Assembly (NCBI RefSeq): GCF_021404405.1
Contig: NZ_JABFTV010000004.1
Location: 62,001-126,000, forward strand
Length of the DNA stretch: 64,000 nt
Origin: Billgrantia aerodenitrificans
GTDB lineage: Bacteria; Pseudomonadota; Gammaproteobacteria; Pseudomonadales; Halomonadaceae
Direction: 5' to 3'
The notes below the pieces were generated by a model. The model made no database searches and was not told the origin of the DNA. It saw nothing but the letters and a program-made list of their open reading frames with translations. A program made the position numbers and the translations under genes. Shown here piece after piece: positions 44,358 to 53,214 of the stretch (within the stretch, counting starts at the first letter, position 1; each line of letters starts with the position of its first letter).

Positions 44358-45254
44358 TTGATCCACTCCCTTTCGCATCGCCAGCAGGGGCTGCTGCTGA
44401 CCGGCGGCGGTGCGCTGATCATTTCCCCCGACGCCCTGCTGATCAAGCTGATCGGTCTGCCCGACAGCGAGATCCTGCTGTGGCGCGGGCTGCTCACCGC
44501 GCTGGGCTTCCTCCTCATCATGTTGGCCCGCCACGGTGCCGGCACCGCCGCTGCCTATCGTCGCTGCGGCTGGACCGGTATCGGCGTGGCCGTGCTGTTC
44601 AGCCTCTCCACCTATGGCTTCGTGCTCGGCAACCAGTACACCAAGGGTGGCAACGTGCTGATGATTCTGGCCGGAGCGCCGCTGATCGCTGCCCTCCTGT
44701 CACGCTTGTTCCTCGGCGAGCGTCTGCCTCGGCGCACCTGGCTTGCCATCTGGATCTGTCTGTTCGGCACCTCGCTGATCGTGCTCGACGATGCCGGTGC
44801 CGGCTCATGGATGGGTAACGGCTTCGCCCTGCTGGCGGCCACGGCGCTGGCGGCCAACTTCACCCTGTGCCGTACCCGCCCCGGGGTCGACATGAGCCCG
44901 ATGCTCACGCTGTCGGGGCTGATCGTGGCCGCCACGGCGGGGTTGCTCGGGTTGGCCGGTGGCGGCATTGCGCTGCCGTCGGCCGATAGCCTGCTGTTGC
45001 TGATACTGCTGTGCCTGGTACTGCTGCCGCTGGGCTTCACCCTGATCCAGCGGGGGCCGCTCTATCTGCCCGCCGCCGAGGTGGGGCTGCTGATGCTGAT
45101 GGAAGTGGTGGTGGGCACGCTGTGGGTATGGTGGCTGCTGGCCGAACGACCGGCGCCCATTGCCCTGCTGGGCGGCGGCCTGGTGCTGGGCACGCTGCTG
45201 GCCAAGGGGCTTTACGAACGGCGGCTGGAGCGGCGGCTGAGGGCCCAGATCTAA
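44358..45254 (+). CDS. EamA/DMT-family transporter
   Basis: A 298-residue inner-membrane protein with about ten helices in two EamA repeats (about 12-150 and 155-290). The family exports metabolites such as amino acids or nucleotides; the substrate here is unknown. The start appears to be TTG 44358, with GAGG about ten bases upstream; no ATG occurs before about residue 55, inside the second helix, so a shorter protein would lose a helix. TTG starts are rare and this should be treated as likely, not certain. Confidence 0.82.
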   Translation: MIHSLSHRQQGLLLTGGGALIISPDALLIKLIGLPDSEILLWRGLLTALGFLLIMLARHGAGTAAAYRRCGWTGIGVAVLFSLSTYGFVLGNQYTKGGNVLMILAGAPLIAALLSRLFLGERLPRRTWLAIWICLFGTSLIVLDDAGAGSWMGNGFALLAATALAANFTLCRTRPGVDMSPMLTLSGLIVAATAGLLGLAGGGIALPSADSLLLLILLCLVLLPLGFTLIQRGPLYLPAAEVGLLMLMEVVVGTLWVWWLLAERPAPIALLGGGLVLGTLLAKGLYERRLERRLRAQI

Positions 45255-45598
45255 GGGCCCGGGTGCAGCATTGCGCCGGAACTGATAGAATACGCCGCTC
45301 GTTTCGGGGCATACCGTCTTTGCCCCGCTCAACCGACCACGGATGCAACGCAACGTGCTGAATTCTTCCACAGGGCTGGTCACGCCACCCTAACGCTTTC
45401 TCTCCTCTCGGGTGCTGCCGCCATCGGCACGCCACCGCTCGACATCCTTCGATGTCCCGGGCCGCTTGCCCATATCTCACCGATTCACAGTGCTCCCTCA
45501 GGTCGCCTCTCGACGCGCCGTGGGAAACATGTGTCATCACACCTGACGCCATCCGCTATGCGCCGGTTGGCATGACGACTCACAGACTGGACCGAAGC
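45255..45598 (+). promoter_or_regulatory. Long hairpin-rich leader before the SulP gene
   Basis: About 340 bases with no gene. Three local hairpins occur: CGGGGCA/TGCCCCG (45305-45311/45321-45327), TGCCG/CGGCA (45416-45420/45425-45429) and GACATC/GATGTC (45441-45446/45451-45456). TAGAAT at about 45286 resembles a -10 box, but no good -35 is seen. If transcription starts there, the SulP mRNA has a roughly 300-base structured leader. I do not recognise a known riboswitch. Confidence 0.35.
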
Positions 45599-47089
45599 AT
45601 GTTCCGATCCACCAAGCAAGAATGGTTCTCCAACATCAAGGGCGATACCCTCGCCGGCATCGTGGTCGCATTGGCCCTGATTCCCGAGGCAATCGCCTTT
45701 TCCATCATCGCCGGCGTCGACCCCAAGGTCGGCCTCTACGCCTCTTTCTGTATCGCCGTGATCATTGCCTTCACCGGCGGCCGGCCTGGGATGATCTCCG
45801 CTGCCACCGGCGCCATGGCGCTGCTGATGGTCACCTTGGTGCGCGAACACGGCCTCGAGTACCTGCTGGCCGCCACCCTGCTCACCGGGGTACTGCAAAT
45901 CGTGGCCGGCTACCTGAAACTGGCCGAGCTGATGCGCTTCGTCTCGCGCTCGGTGGTCACCGGCTTCGTCAACGCCCTGGCCATCCTGATCTTCATGGCG
46001 CAGTTGCCTGAACTGACTGGTGTGACCTGGCACGTCTACGCCATGACCGCGGCCGGCCTGGCAATCATCTACCTGTTTCCCTACCTGCCCAGGGTGGGCA
46101 AGTCGATTCCTTCGCCGCTGGTGTGCATCGTGGTGCTGACCGCCGTTTACCTGCTCTCCGGCATGGAGATTCGCACCGTTGGCGACATGGGTGAGCTTCC
46201 CGATACCCTGCCGGTGTTCCTGTGGCCCGACGTGCCGCTGACCCTCGACACGCTGTGGATCATTCTGCCTTACTCGGTGATGCTCGCCGTGGTGGGTCTG
46301 CTGGAGTCGATGATGACCGCCACCATCGTCGACGATTTGACCGATACCCCGAGCGACAAGAACCGCGAGTGTAAGGGACAGGGTATCGCCAATATCGGCT
46401 CCGGCCTGCTGGGCGGCATGGCCGGCTGCGCGATGATCGGCCAGTCGGTGATCAACGTGAAGTCGGGCGGGCGAGGGCGGCTCTCCACGCTGGTGGCCGG
46501 TGTGCTGCTGCTGATCCTGGTGGTATTCCTTTCCGACTGGGTGTCGCTGATCCCCATGGCCGCGCTGGTGGCGGTGATGATCATGGTCTCCATCGGTACC
46601 TTCAGTTGGGCCTCGATTCGCGACCTGAAGAAGCATCCGCTGAGCACCAATGTCGTCATGCTGACCACCGTGGCGGTTACCGTGGGAACCCACAACCTGG
46701 CCATCGGGGTGTTCGTCGGCGTGCTGCTGGCCGCGATGTTTTTCGCCAACAAGGTCGGCAACATTCTCTATATCGGCTCCGAAGAGGCCGACGCTGGCAG
46801 TCGTCGAATCTATCATGTAGTGGGCCAGGTGTTTTTCGCCTCCTCCGAGCGCTTCGGCAGCGCCTTCGATTTCAAGGAGACGGTGGAGAAGGTCACCATC
46901 GACCTCTCCCGCGCGCACTTCTGGGACATCACGGCGGTGCAGGCATTGGACAGGGTGGTGATCAAGTTTCGTCGTGAGGGCACCGAGGTGGAGCTGATCG
47001 GGCTCAACGAGGCCAGTGCCACCATCGTCGATCGCCATGCCATTCACGATGATCCGGCGGCCGTGGAAAAGTTGATGGGCGGACACTAA
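45599..47089 (+). CDS. SulP-family inorganic anion transporter
   Basis: A 496-residue SulP (SLC26-like) transporter with about 11-14 helices (about 15-410) and a C-terminal STAS domain (about 420-490, [20 protein letters not shown] region). Substrates in the family are sulfate, bicarbonate (BicA) or other anions; the short form with STAS and a following UspA gene is reminiscent of BicA-like systems, which is only a hint. Start codon is uncertain: ATG 45599 fits the conserved N-terminus ([19 protein letters not shown]); ATG 45572 adds nine residues; neither has a strong ribosome site. UspA follows 18 bases later. Confidence 0.88.
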   Translation: MFRSTKQEWFSNIKGDTLAGIVVALALIPEAIAFSIIAGVDPKVGLYASFCIAVIIAFTGGRPGMISAATGAMALLMVTLVREHGLEYLLAATLLTGVLQIVAGYLKLAELMRFVSRSVVTGFVNALAILIFMAQLPELTGVTWHVYAMTAAGLAIIYLFPYLPRVGKSIPSPLVCIVVLTAVYLLSGMEIRTVGDMGELPDTLPVFLWPDVPLTLDTLWIILPYSVMLAVVGLLESMMTATIVDDLTDTPSDKNRECKGQGIANIGSGLLGGMAGCAMIGQSVINVKSGGRGRLSTLVAGVLLLILVVFLSDWVSLIPMAALVAVMIMVSIGTFSWASIRDLKKHPLSTNVVMLTTVAVTVGTHNLAIGVFVGVLLAAMFFANKVGNILYIGSEEADAGSRRIYHVVGQVFFASSERFGSAFDFKETVEKVTIDLSRAHFWDITAVQALDRVVIKFRREGTEVELIGLNEASATIVDRHAIHDDPAAVEKLMGGH

Positions 47090-47107
47090 GGAAACGAGGA
47101 GCATGAA

Positions 47108-47962
47108 ATGACCGAACAGGTAATGGCCGCCATCGACGGCTCGCAGTTCTCCGCCGGGGTGTGCGACTACGCCGCCTGGGCCAGCCAGGCGCTCGGGGCG
47201 CCGCTGACCTTTCTGCACGTGGTGGACAACCATCCCCAGACCGCCGAAGCGGACCTCTCCGGCCATATTGGATTGGGTTCCCGCGAGCATCTGCTCGAGG
47301 AACTCGCTCAGCTCGACGAGCAGCGCGCCAAGGTGGCTCAGGAGCAGGGTCGGCTGATGCTCAAGGCGGCCAAGGAGCGCACCATCGAGAATGGCGTGAC
47401 CGAGCCCGCCACCCGCCAGCGCAACGGCACCCTGGTGGAAACTCTCGACGAGCTGCAGAGCGAGATTCGCCTGCTGGTGTTGGGCAAGCGCGGCGAGACC
47501 GCCCACCAGGCCAGCGAGCACCTGGGCTCCAACCTGGAGCGGGTGGTGCGCACGCTGCATAGGCCGATCCTGATGGTGCCGGAAACCTTCACCCAACCTC
47601 AGCGGGTGATGCTCGCCTTCGACGGCAGCAAGACCACCCGCAAGGGCGTGGAGATGCTGGCCAAGAGCCCGCTGTTCGACGGGATTCCGGTGCACGTGGT
47701 AATCGTCGGTGCCGAGACCGGCGACAATCGTTCGCAGCTGGAGTGGGCGCTGGCCACGCTGCGCGAGGCCGGCCACGAGGCCGAAGGGGCGATTCGTGCC
47801 GGCGAGGTGGAGGAGAGCCTGCGTGCCTACAAGGAGGAGCACGGCATCGACCTGCTGGTGATGGGCGCCTATGGCCACTCGCGCATCCGCCACCTGCTGG
47901 TGGGCAGCACTACCACCGCCATGCTGCGGCGGGCCAGGGTGCCGGTACTGCTACTTCGCTGA
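47108..47962 (+). CDS. Double-domain universal stress protein
   Basis: A 284-residue tandem UspA protein. Domain 1 (about 1-155) begins VMAAIDGSQFSAG; domain 2 (about 158-284) begins VMLAFDGSKTTRKG. The second carries the ATP-binding pattern G-2x-G-9x-G-S (GAYGHSRIRHLLVGST); the first has one extra spacing residue, so may bind nucleotide poorly. The gene is 18 bases after the SulP gene, GAGGAG precedes the ATG, and the two are almost certainly one operon. A Usp partner could couple anion uptake to energy state. Confidence 0.92.
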   Translation: MTEQVMAAIDGSQFSAGVCDYAAWASQALGAPLTFLHVVDNHPQTAEADLSGHIGLGSREHLLEELAQLDEQRAKVAQEQGRLMLKAAKERTIENGVTEPATRQRNGTLVETLDELQSEIRLLVLGKRGETAHQASEHLGSNLERVVRTLHRPILMVPETFTQPQRVMLAFDGSKTTRKGVEMLAKSPLFDGIPVHVVIVGAETGDNRSQLEWALATLREAGHEAEGAIRAGEVEESLRAYKEEHGIDLLVMGAYGHSRIRHLLVGSTTTAMLRRARVPVLLLR

Positions 47963-47996
47963 GAATAAATGCCTGCGCGAGCGAATCGCTGCGCTA

Positions 47997-48067
47997 TAGC
48001 CGCCATCCCTGGCGGCTACCCTTCGGGCCAGCCTAAAGGCTGTTCAAATTCGTTCCCGACGAATTTG
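47997..48067 (+). terminator. Three consecutive hairpins after the UspA gene
   Basis: TAGCCGCC/GGCGGCTA (47997-48004/48011-48018), CAGCC/GGCTG (48029-48033/48038-48042) and CAAATTCGT/ACGAATTTG (48045-48053/48059-48067), all perfect. There is no T-run. They fill the first half of the 209-base gap before the ModE-like gene. A terminator cluster or a dispersed repeat element are both possible. Confidence 0.45.
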
Positions 48068-48171
48068 TGTGCGAAACGCGGAATCCATACGCTGGGTAAT
48101 GCAGACAAGGCGAAATGCCGCGGGGTGGAAGGAGTGATAGCATCCGGCTGACTAGTCCAAGGAGGCGCATC

Positions 48172-48540
48172 GTGGCCGCCCATGATCCGACCATTCCCCG
48201 CCTGCGCATCCAGTTGGGCCCTGCCATTGCCATCGGCCCGGGCAAGGCGCAACTGCTCGAGGCCATTGCCGCCACCGGGTCGATCAGTGCCGCTGCGCGT
48301 GAGATGGGCATGAGCTATCGGCGTGCCTGGATGCTGGTGGACACCATGAACCAGTGTTTCAAGGCGCCGTTGGTAGCCACGGCTACCGGCGGCAAGCGGG
48401 GCGGTGGGGCCAGCATCACGCCCCTGGGCGAGGAGGTGCTGGAGCGCTACCAGCGTATGCAGCGTATCGCCAGCGAGGCGGTGGCCGAGGAGATGGAAGC
48501 CTTCACTGCGCTGTTCGCCGATTCGCCGCCGTCCAGCTGA
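48172..48540 (+). CDS. ModE-like DNA-binding protein without molybdate-sensing domain
   Basis: A 122-residue protein equal to the N-terminal winged-helix domain of ModE (about 20-100; GSISAAAREMGMSYRRAW is the recognition region, then GGKRGGGASITPLGEEVL). E. coli ModE has about 260 residues with two C-terminal Mop domains that bind molybdate; these are absent here. Start is GTG 48172 with GGAGG six bases upstream; a longer reading from ATG 48115 has no ribosome site. It converges with modC (13-base gap), and a ModE-type operator lies before modA, so it probably controls modABC. How it would sense molybdate is unclear. Confidence 0.85.
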   Translation: MAAHDPTIPRLRIQLGPAIAIGPGKAQLLEAIAATGSISAAAREMGMSYRRAWMLVDTMNQCFKAPLVATATGGKRGGGASITPLGEEVLERYQRMQRIASEAVAEEMEAFTALFADSPPSS

Positions 48541-48553
48541 TCGCCTTTTAAAT

Positions 48554-49615
48554 CTAGAGCGCCCGCGCCCGCACCTGGGCATGCACTGCCATGCCGGGGG
48601 CGAGTGCCAGGCGCTCCACGGCCTCGCGGGGAATGCGCGCGAGCAGGGTCTGGTCGCCGAGGCTCAGATGCACCAGCCGGTGGCCGGGGTGGGGGTCGTC
48701 GTCGATCCCGGCGACCCGCGCCGGCAGGCAGTTGAGCACGCTGGAATCCCGCGCGGGACTCAGGCTGATCGCCACGTCGTTGGCCCTGACGCTGAGCCTC
48801 AGGCGCGAGCCCGTTGGCGCCTGCTCCCGCGAGACCCGCAGTCGCACGTCGCCGCAGCCAAGCGTGACCAGTTGCTGCCCGGCGTCATACTCCAGCACCT
48901 GCGCTTCCAATACCGCGGCGGCATTGTCGGCATGGGCCAGCGGCAGGTCGCTGCGGGTCAGCAGCTCCTGCAAGGGGCCGGCGGCCAGCACCCGGCCTGC
49001 TTCCAGCAGCACCATGTGATCCGCCAGCCGGGCCACCTCCTCGAGAGCATGGCTGACATAGACCAGCGGTATTTCCAGGTGATCGTGAAGCCGCTCCAGG
49101 TAGGGCAGAATCTCCGCCTTGCTGGTGGCGTCCAGCGACGCCATGGGCTCGTCCATCAGCAGCAGCCGGGGGCTGGCGAGCAGGGCCCGGGCGATGGCCA
49201 CGCGCTGGCGCTGGCCGCCGGAGAGCGCTTGCGGGTATCGCTCGAGCAGCGCCTCGACGCCGAGCAGTCGCACCGTCTCGTCGAAGTCGACCCGGCGTCG
49301 GTCGGCCGGTACCCGCCGGTAGCCGTAGCGCAGGTTGTCGCGCACCCGCAGGTGGGGAAACAGGCTCGCCTCCTGGAACACGTAGCCCAGCGGGCGGCGA
49401 TGTACCGGCAGGAAGCGTTGATCATCCTGCCAGCGACAGTCGTTCACCGTCAGCCAGCCCCTGGCTCTCTCGAGGCCGGCCAGACAGCGCAGCAGGGTGG
49501 TCTTGCCCGAGCCGGAGCGGCCGAACAGCGCGGTGACGCCGCGCTCGGGCAGGGTCATCCGGGCGTCCAGCACGAAGTCGCCGCGCTCCAGCCGAAACTC
49601 GCACGCCAGGCTCAT
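48554..49615 (-). CDS. modC: Molybdate ABC transporter ATP-binding protein
   Basis: A 353-residue ABC ATPase with Walker A GRSGSGKTT (32-40), signature LSGGQRQRVAIARALL and Walker B LLLMDEP, followed by a C-terminal TOBE/Mop domain (about 285-350, with LRLSVRANDVAISL) that in ModC proteins binds oxyanion and controls transport. ATG 49615 overlaps the modB stop as ATGA. It is the last gene of modABC. The presence of a Mop-type domain here, but not in the nearby ModE-like regulator, is noteworthy. Confidence 0.93.
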   Translation of the reverse strand: MSLACEFRLERGDFVLDARMTLPERGVTALFGRSGSGKTTLLRCLAGLERARGWLTVNDCRWQDDQRFLPVHRRPLGYVFQEASLFPHLRVRDNLRYGYRRVPADRRRVDFDETVRLLGVEALLERYPQALSGGQRQRVAIARALLASPRLLLMDEPMASLDATSKAEILPYLERLHDHLEIPLVYVSHALEEVARLADHMVLLEAGRVLAAGPLQELLTRSDLPLAHADNAAAVLEAQVLEYDAGQQLVTLGCGDVRLRVSREQAPTGSRLRLSVRANDVAISLSPARDSSVLNCLPARVAGIDDDPHPGHRLVHLSLGDQTLLARIPREAVERLALAPGMAVHAQVRARAL

Positions 49616-50310
49616 GGCGCCACTCCCACGATCTTGAAGCGCTTGTTGAGGGCATAGATGCAGACCAGCATCACGAAGGCCGTCACGAGCAGCAACAGCG
49701 ACAGGCGGTGAGCGGCGGCGTAGTCCATGGCCTCGACGTGGCTGTAGATGGCGATGGACGCGACCTGGGTCTGGCCGGGGATGCCGCCGCCGATCATCAG
49801 CAGCACGCCGAACTCGCCCAGGGTATGGGCGAAGGAGAGTACCGCCGCGGTGAGCAGGCCCTGGCGCGACAGCGGCAGCACCACCGACACCAGTCGATCC
49901 AGCGGCCCCGCCCGCAGGGTGGCGGCTACCTCCAGCGGGCGGCGCCCCATGGCCTGGAAGGCGTTCTGCAGCGGCTGCACCACGAAGGGCAGCGAATAGA
50001 CCATCGAGCCGATCACCAGCCCGGTGAAGGTAAAGGCCAGGTGGCTCGCGCCCAGGCGTTCCAGGGTGCCGCCCACGGCGCCGCGGGGGCCGAGCAGGAT
50101 CAGCAGGTAGAAGCCGATCACCGTGGGCGGCAGCACCAGCGGCAGCGAGACCAGCGCCTCGATCACCACCTTGATGCGGCGCTGGGTATGGGCCAGCCAC
50201 CAGGCCAGCGGCAGGCACAGCACCAGCAACAGGGCGGTGCTGATCAGGGCCAGGCGGAAGGTGAGCTGCAGCGCGATCCAGTCGGCCTCGCCGATCCCGA
50301 ACCAGGTCAT
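49612..50310 (-). CDS. modB: Molybdate ABC transporter permease
   Basis: A 232-residue inner-membrane permease with five to six helices and the EAA-type loop seen as GRRPLEVAATLRAGPLDRLV near residue 143. ModB dimers form the channel for molybdate. Lies between modA (stop six bases before the modB start) and modC (four-base overlap). Length and order are standard. Confidence 0.93.
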   Translation of the reverse strand: MTWFGIGEADWIALQLTFRLALISTALLLVLCLPLAWWLAHTQRRIKVVIEALVSLPLVLPPTVIGFYLLILLGPRGAVGGTLERLGASHLAFTFTGLVIGSMVYSLPFVVQPLQNAFQAMGRRPLEVAATLRAGPLDRLVSVVLPLSRQGLLTAAVLSFAHTLGEFGVLLMIGGGIPGQTQVASIAIYSHVEAMDYAAAHRLSLLLLVTAFVMLVCIYALNKRFKIVGVAP

Positions 50311-50316
50311 CTCGCC

Positions 50317-51093
50317 TTACTCATCGGGTAGCTGGAAGCCATAGGCACGCATGATGCTGCGGGTTTCCGCCGAGCCCATGTAGTCGGCGAACAGCCGGGC
50401 GGTAGGGTTGTCGGCGGCGCGGCGGGTGATGATGAAGCCCTGGGTGAGCGGTGCGTGAAGGGAATCGTCGATCAAATGGTAGCCGCCCTGGTCGAGTATC
50501 GACGGGTGGCGGACCAGCGACAGGGCGATGATGCCCACCTCGGCGGCACCGCTCTGCACCAGCTGCATGGTGTGGGCGATGTTCTCGCCGAACACCAGCC
50601 GCCGCTCCAGCGTCTCCCACAGGCCGCTGGCACGCAGGGCCTCCTGGGCCCGGTCGCCATAGGGCGCATGGCGGGGGTTGGCGATGGCGATGCGGCGGAA
50701 GCGTTCGTCGGCGAGGTCGTCCAGGGTCAGCGACGAGGCGTCGAGTCCGTCGCTCCAAATCACGATGCGGCCCTCGGCGTAGGGGATCACCTCGCCGGCG
50801 GCATGGCCGGCCTCTTTCAGTGCCTGGGGGTAGGCGATGTCCGCCGAGAAGAACAGATCGAAGGGAGCGCCATGCTCGATCTGGCTGCGAAAACGCCCCG
50901 AGGAGCCATAGAGCACCTCGATGGGATGCTCGGGATGATCGGCGGCGAAGTTCTCCAGGATCTCGTCCATGGCGAAGCGCAGGTCCGAGGCGGCGGCAAT
51001 ACGGGTCGGCTGCGGGTCGGCCAGGGTCGTTGCGATGGTGAGGCTCAGGCCGAGGACGGCCACGCCGGCCAGTAGACGAAAAACACGGCTCAT
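50317..51093 (-). CDS. modA: Molybdate-binding periplasmic protein
   Basis: A 258-residue periplasmic binding protein with a signal peptide (about 1-25, cleavage near TLA-DP). The mature start IAAASDLRFAMDEIL and the GSSGRFRSQIEHGAPFDLFFSAD segment are typical of ModA, whose serines bind the oxyanion. First gene of modABC. About 50 bases upstream of ATG 51093 is a near-perfect ModE-type operator (51144-51171), so molybdate-dependent repression is likely. Confidence 0.93.
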   Translation of the reverse strand: MSRVFRLLAGVAVLGLSLTIATTLADPQPTRIAAASDLRFAMDEILENFAADHPEHPIEVLYGSSGRFRSQIEHGAPFDLFFSADIAYPQALKEAGHAAGEVIPYAEGRIVIWSDGLDASSLTLDDLADERFRRIAIANPRHAPYGDRAQEALRASGLWETLERRLVFGENIAHTMQLVQSGAAEVGIIALSLVRHPSILDQGGYHLIDDSLHAPLTQGFIITRRAADNPTARLFADYMGSAETRSIMRAYGFQLPDE

Positions 51094-51143
51094 CGATCGT
51101 TCCCCCGTTGGGTTCTTCTGTGCTCGTCCGGCGAGGGCGAGTC

Positions 51144-51171
51144 ATCGTCATATCCCGCTGGATATAACGAT
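51144..51171. promoter_or_regulatory. ModE-type operator upstream of modA
   Basis: ATCGTCATATCC (51144-51155), CGCT, GGATATAACGAT (51160-51171): a 12-base inverted repeat with one mismatch. It fits the ModE box of enterobacteria (ATCG-N-TATAT arms in inverted orientation). A direct copy of one half, GCTGGATATACCG, is at 51200-51212, repeating GCTGGATATAACG at 51157-51169 43 bases away. The site lies between modA and ridA, closer to modA. Confidence 0.8.
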
Positions 51172-51307
51172 CCGTCGTATACTGCCATGCATAACGTTGG
51201 CTGGATATACCGCACAGGAGGTATCCCTGCGGATACCGGTGGGGCATCGACGCTGAGCGCTGGGGATGCGGTAGAATCGACGGGCTTTAACTTCCGAGGA
51301 GAACCAG

Positions 51308-51682
51308 ATGACCATCGTCCGTCATGACACCAAGGCGCGTATGAGCCGCGCCGTGATCCATCACGGTATCGCTTACCTGTGCGGTCAGGTGGCCGGCCCC
51401 GAGGCGCGCCACGGCGACATCACCGAGCAGACCGAAAGCATGCTGGCGCGGGTGGATGCGCTGCTGGCCGAGATCGGCTCCGACCGCGAGCATCTGCTCA
51501 CGGCGACGATCTACCTCAAGGATGGCAGCGATTTCTCCGCCATGAACGCGGTGTGGGACGCCTGGGTACCCACCGGCCACGCCCCGGCGCGCACCTGCGT
51601 CTGCGCGCCCATGCCTGCCGATGAGCTCAAGGTGGAGATCACCGTCACGGCGGCAGTCGTCGGCGGCGAATACAGCTACTGA
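51308..51682 (+). CDS. RidA/YjgF-family protein
   Basis: A 124-residue RidA-superfamily protein. Family members are trimers that hydrolyse reactive enamine/imine intermediates made by PLP enzymes. The conserved arginine of the active pocket is probably in [10 protein letters not shown] near residue 97, and [12 protein letters not shown] follows as the usual C-terminal strand. This is not the archetypal RidA by sequence; it looks like one of the Rid subfamilies with less clear activity. GAGGAG lies about six bases before ATG 51308. Divergent from modA, convergent with the ABC permease gene (eight-base gap). Confidence 0.85.
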   Translation: MTIVRHDTKARMSRAVIHHGIAYLCGQVAGPEARHGDITEQTESMLARVDALLAEIGSDREHLLTATIYLKDGSDFSAMNAVWDAWVPTGHAPARTCVCAPMPADELKVEITVTAAVVGGEYSY

Positions 51683-51690
51683 AGCCCCGC

Positions 51691-53214
51691 CTATCTCACG
51701 CAGGGGTCGTCCAACGGCGCTTCTCGCGGCCGCAGCCGTCGCGAGAGGGCGTCCACGGCGATGTTGAGCGCGGCGGTGACCAGCAGCAGGAAGAAGGCCA
51801 CGTCGAACATCAGGTAGTCGAAGCCCTCTTCGATATAGAAGCCCAGCGTGGCCACCCCCAGCATGCCGAGAATCGCCGTTTCGCGCAGGATCACCTCGGC
51901 GCGATAGTAGAGCAGCGCCAGCAGCCCGGGGTAGACCCGCGGCAGCAGCTCGTAGGCCAGGCGCCCGCTGGCCGGCAGGCCCGGCATGCCGGGGTTGATG
52001 GCATCGGCGTGGCGTGCCACCAGGAAGGCGATCAGGGCCCCGTTGTGCAGCGCCAGGGCCAGCCAGGCGGGCAGCAGCGAGGGGCCGAGCAGCAGCAGGA
52101 AGACGAACGCCAGCATCAGCTCCGGTGTCGAGCGCAGGAAGATCAGCACGCCGTGCCCGGCCAGTCGCGTGCCGCGATTGCCGAAGTGCCGGCTTGCCAG
52201 CGGCCACAGGAGCAGCGCCACGGCGAGCGCGCCGACGGTGCCGAGCAGACCCAGTAGCAGGGTATTGCCGATGGCCGGTCCCAGCGCCGGGATCCGCGCC
52301 AGCCAGGCGAGCACTCCCGCCCAGTCGCCGGCCAGCAACGCCGCCGGCCAGATATCCTCGGAGACGAAGCGCCACAGCAGCGCGCCGTCCACGTTGGGCC
52401 ACGGCCCCAGCAGCCAGACGCCCCCCACCAGCAGCAGCGGGATCAGCCGTTTGTGGCCCCACCACGGCAGGCTGGCGATCAGCAGATAGAACAGCCACAG
52501 CAGCGCCCCCGCCTCGTGATAGCGGCCCTCGCGAAAGGCAGTCTCGAGATGGAAGCCCAGGGTCGGCAGGCCGACGAAGCCGAGCAGCACGCTGGCGCGC
52601 AGGCCGCACTCGAAGCGATAGCGGGTATAGGCGGCGAGCTGGGACCAGGCCAGCGGCAGCTCGGCGTAGACGAAGCGTGCCAGCCGTCCGCTGCCGGGTG
52701 GCAGGGCGTCGCGCGGTGCGCGCGGCGTCTGCTCGAGGATCTCGGCGTAGACCTTGGCGAAGATACCGGCATAGGGAATCGCCAGCGCCGCCAGGGCGGT
52801 GAGTGCCGAGAGACCGAACACCTGCAGGAACAGCAGTGCCCAGAACAGCTCGTGAATGGCGCGCACGAAGGCGCAGCCGGCGCGCACCAGGCGTGAGCGG
52901 GCGAACAGCAGCGCCAGGGGAAAGCCCAGCACCACCCCGGCCAGGGTGCCCCACAGGGCCACCGCCACGGTCAGGCCCAGGGCCGTGAAGGGTGATTCCA
53001 GCGCGCTCCAGGCGGGCCAGGCCAGCCCGGCGGCCATGCGCCCGAGTTCGCCCCAGGGGTCGCGGGTGTGAATGGCCAGGTCGGCGAAGGGCACCAGCAG
53101 CACGGCAAGCGCCACCAGGCCCAGGCTGTGACGGGCCAGGCGCAGGCCGGGGGAGCCGCCGCGCCACCAGCTGCGTGCCGAGGGCGGACGGCTGTCGACC
53201 AGACTATCGCTCAT
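51691..53214 (-). CDS. PhnE-like ABC permease, two modules fused
   Basis: A 507-residue inner-membrane protein with two PhnE-type transport modules (about 75-260 and 315-500). The first carries the loop LEQTPRAPRDALPPGSGRLA near 175; the second has ARHADAINPGMPGLPASGRL near 400. Usual PhnE proteins have one module and about 260 residues; here the dimer is encoded as one chain. ATG 53214 overlaps the ATPase stop as ATGA. Upstream in-frame codons lie inside the ATPase gene and are not used. Substrate follows from the binding protein (53975-54847). Confidence 0.85.
   Translation of the reverse strand: MSDSLVDSRPPSARSWWRGGSPGLRLARHSLGLVALAVLLVPFADLAIHTRDPWGELGRMAAGLAWPAWSALESPFTALGLTVAVALWGTLAGVVLGFPLALLFARSRLVRAGCAFVRAIHELFWALLFLQVFGLSALTALAALAIPYAGIFAKVYAEILEQTPRAPRDALPPGSGRLARFVYAELPLAWSQLAAYTRYRFECGLRASVLLGFVGLPTLGFHLETAFREGRYHEAGALLWLFYLLIASLPWWGHKRLIPLLLVGGVWLLGPWPNVDGALLWRFVSEDIWPAALLAGDWAGVLAWLARIPALGPAIGNTLLLGLLGTVGALAVALLLWPLASRHFGNRGTRLAGHGVLIFLRSTPELMLAFVFLLLLGPSLLPAWLALALHNGALIAFLVARHADAINPGMPGLPASGRLAYELLPRVYPGLLALLYYRAEVILRETAILGMLGVATLGFYIEEGFDYLMFDVAFFLLLVTAALNIAVDALSRRLRPREAPLDDPCVR

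Noticed and set aside
45485..47893. 802-codon frame antisense to the SulP and UspA genes
   Set aside because: His/Gln/Gly/Asp-rich shadow frame; the opposite strand encodes a clear transporter with STAS domain and a double Usp.
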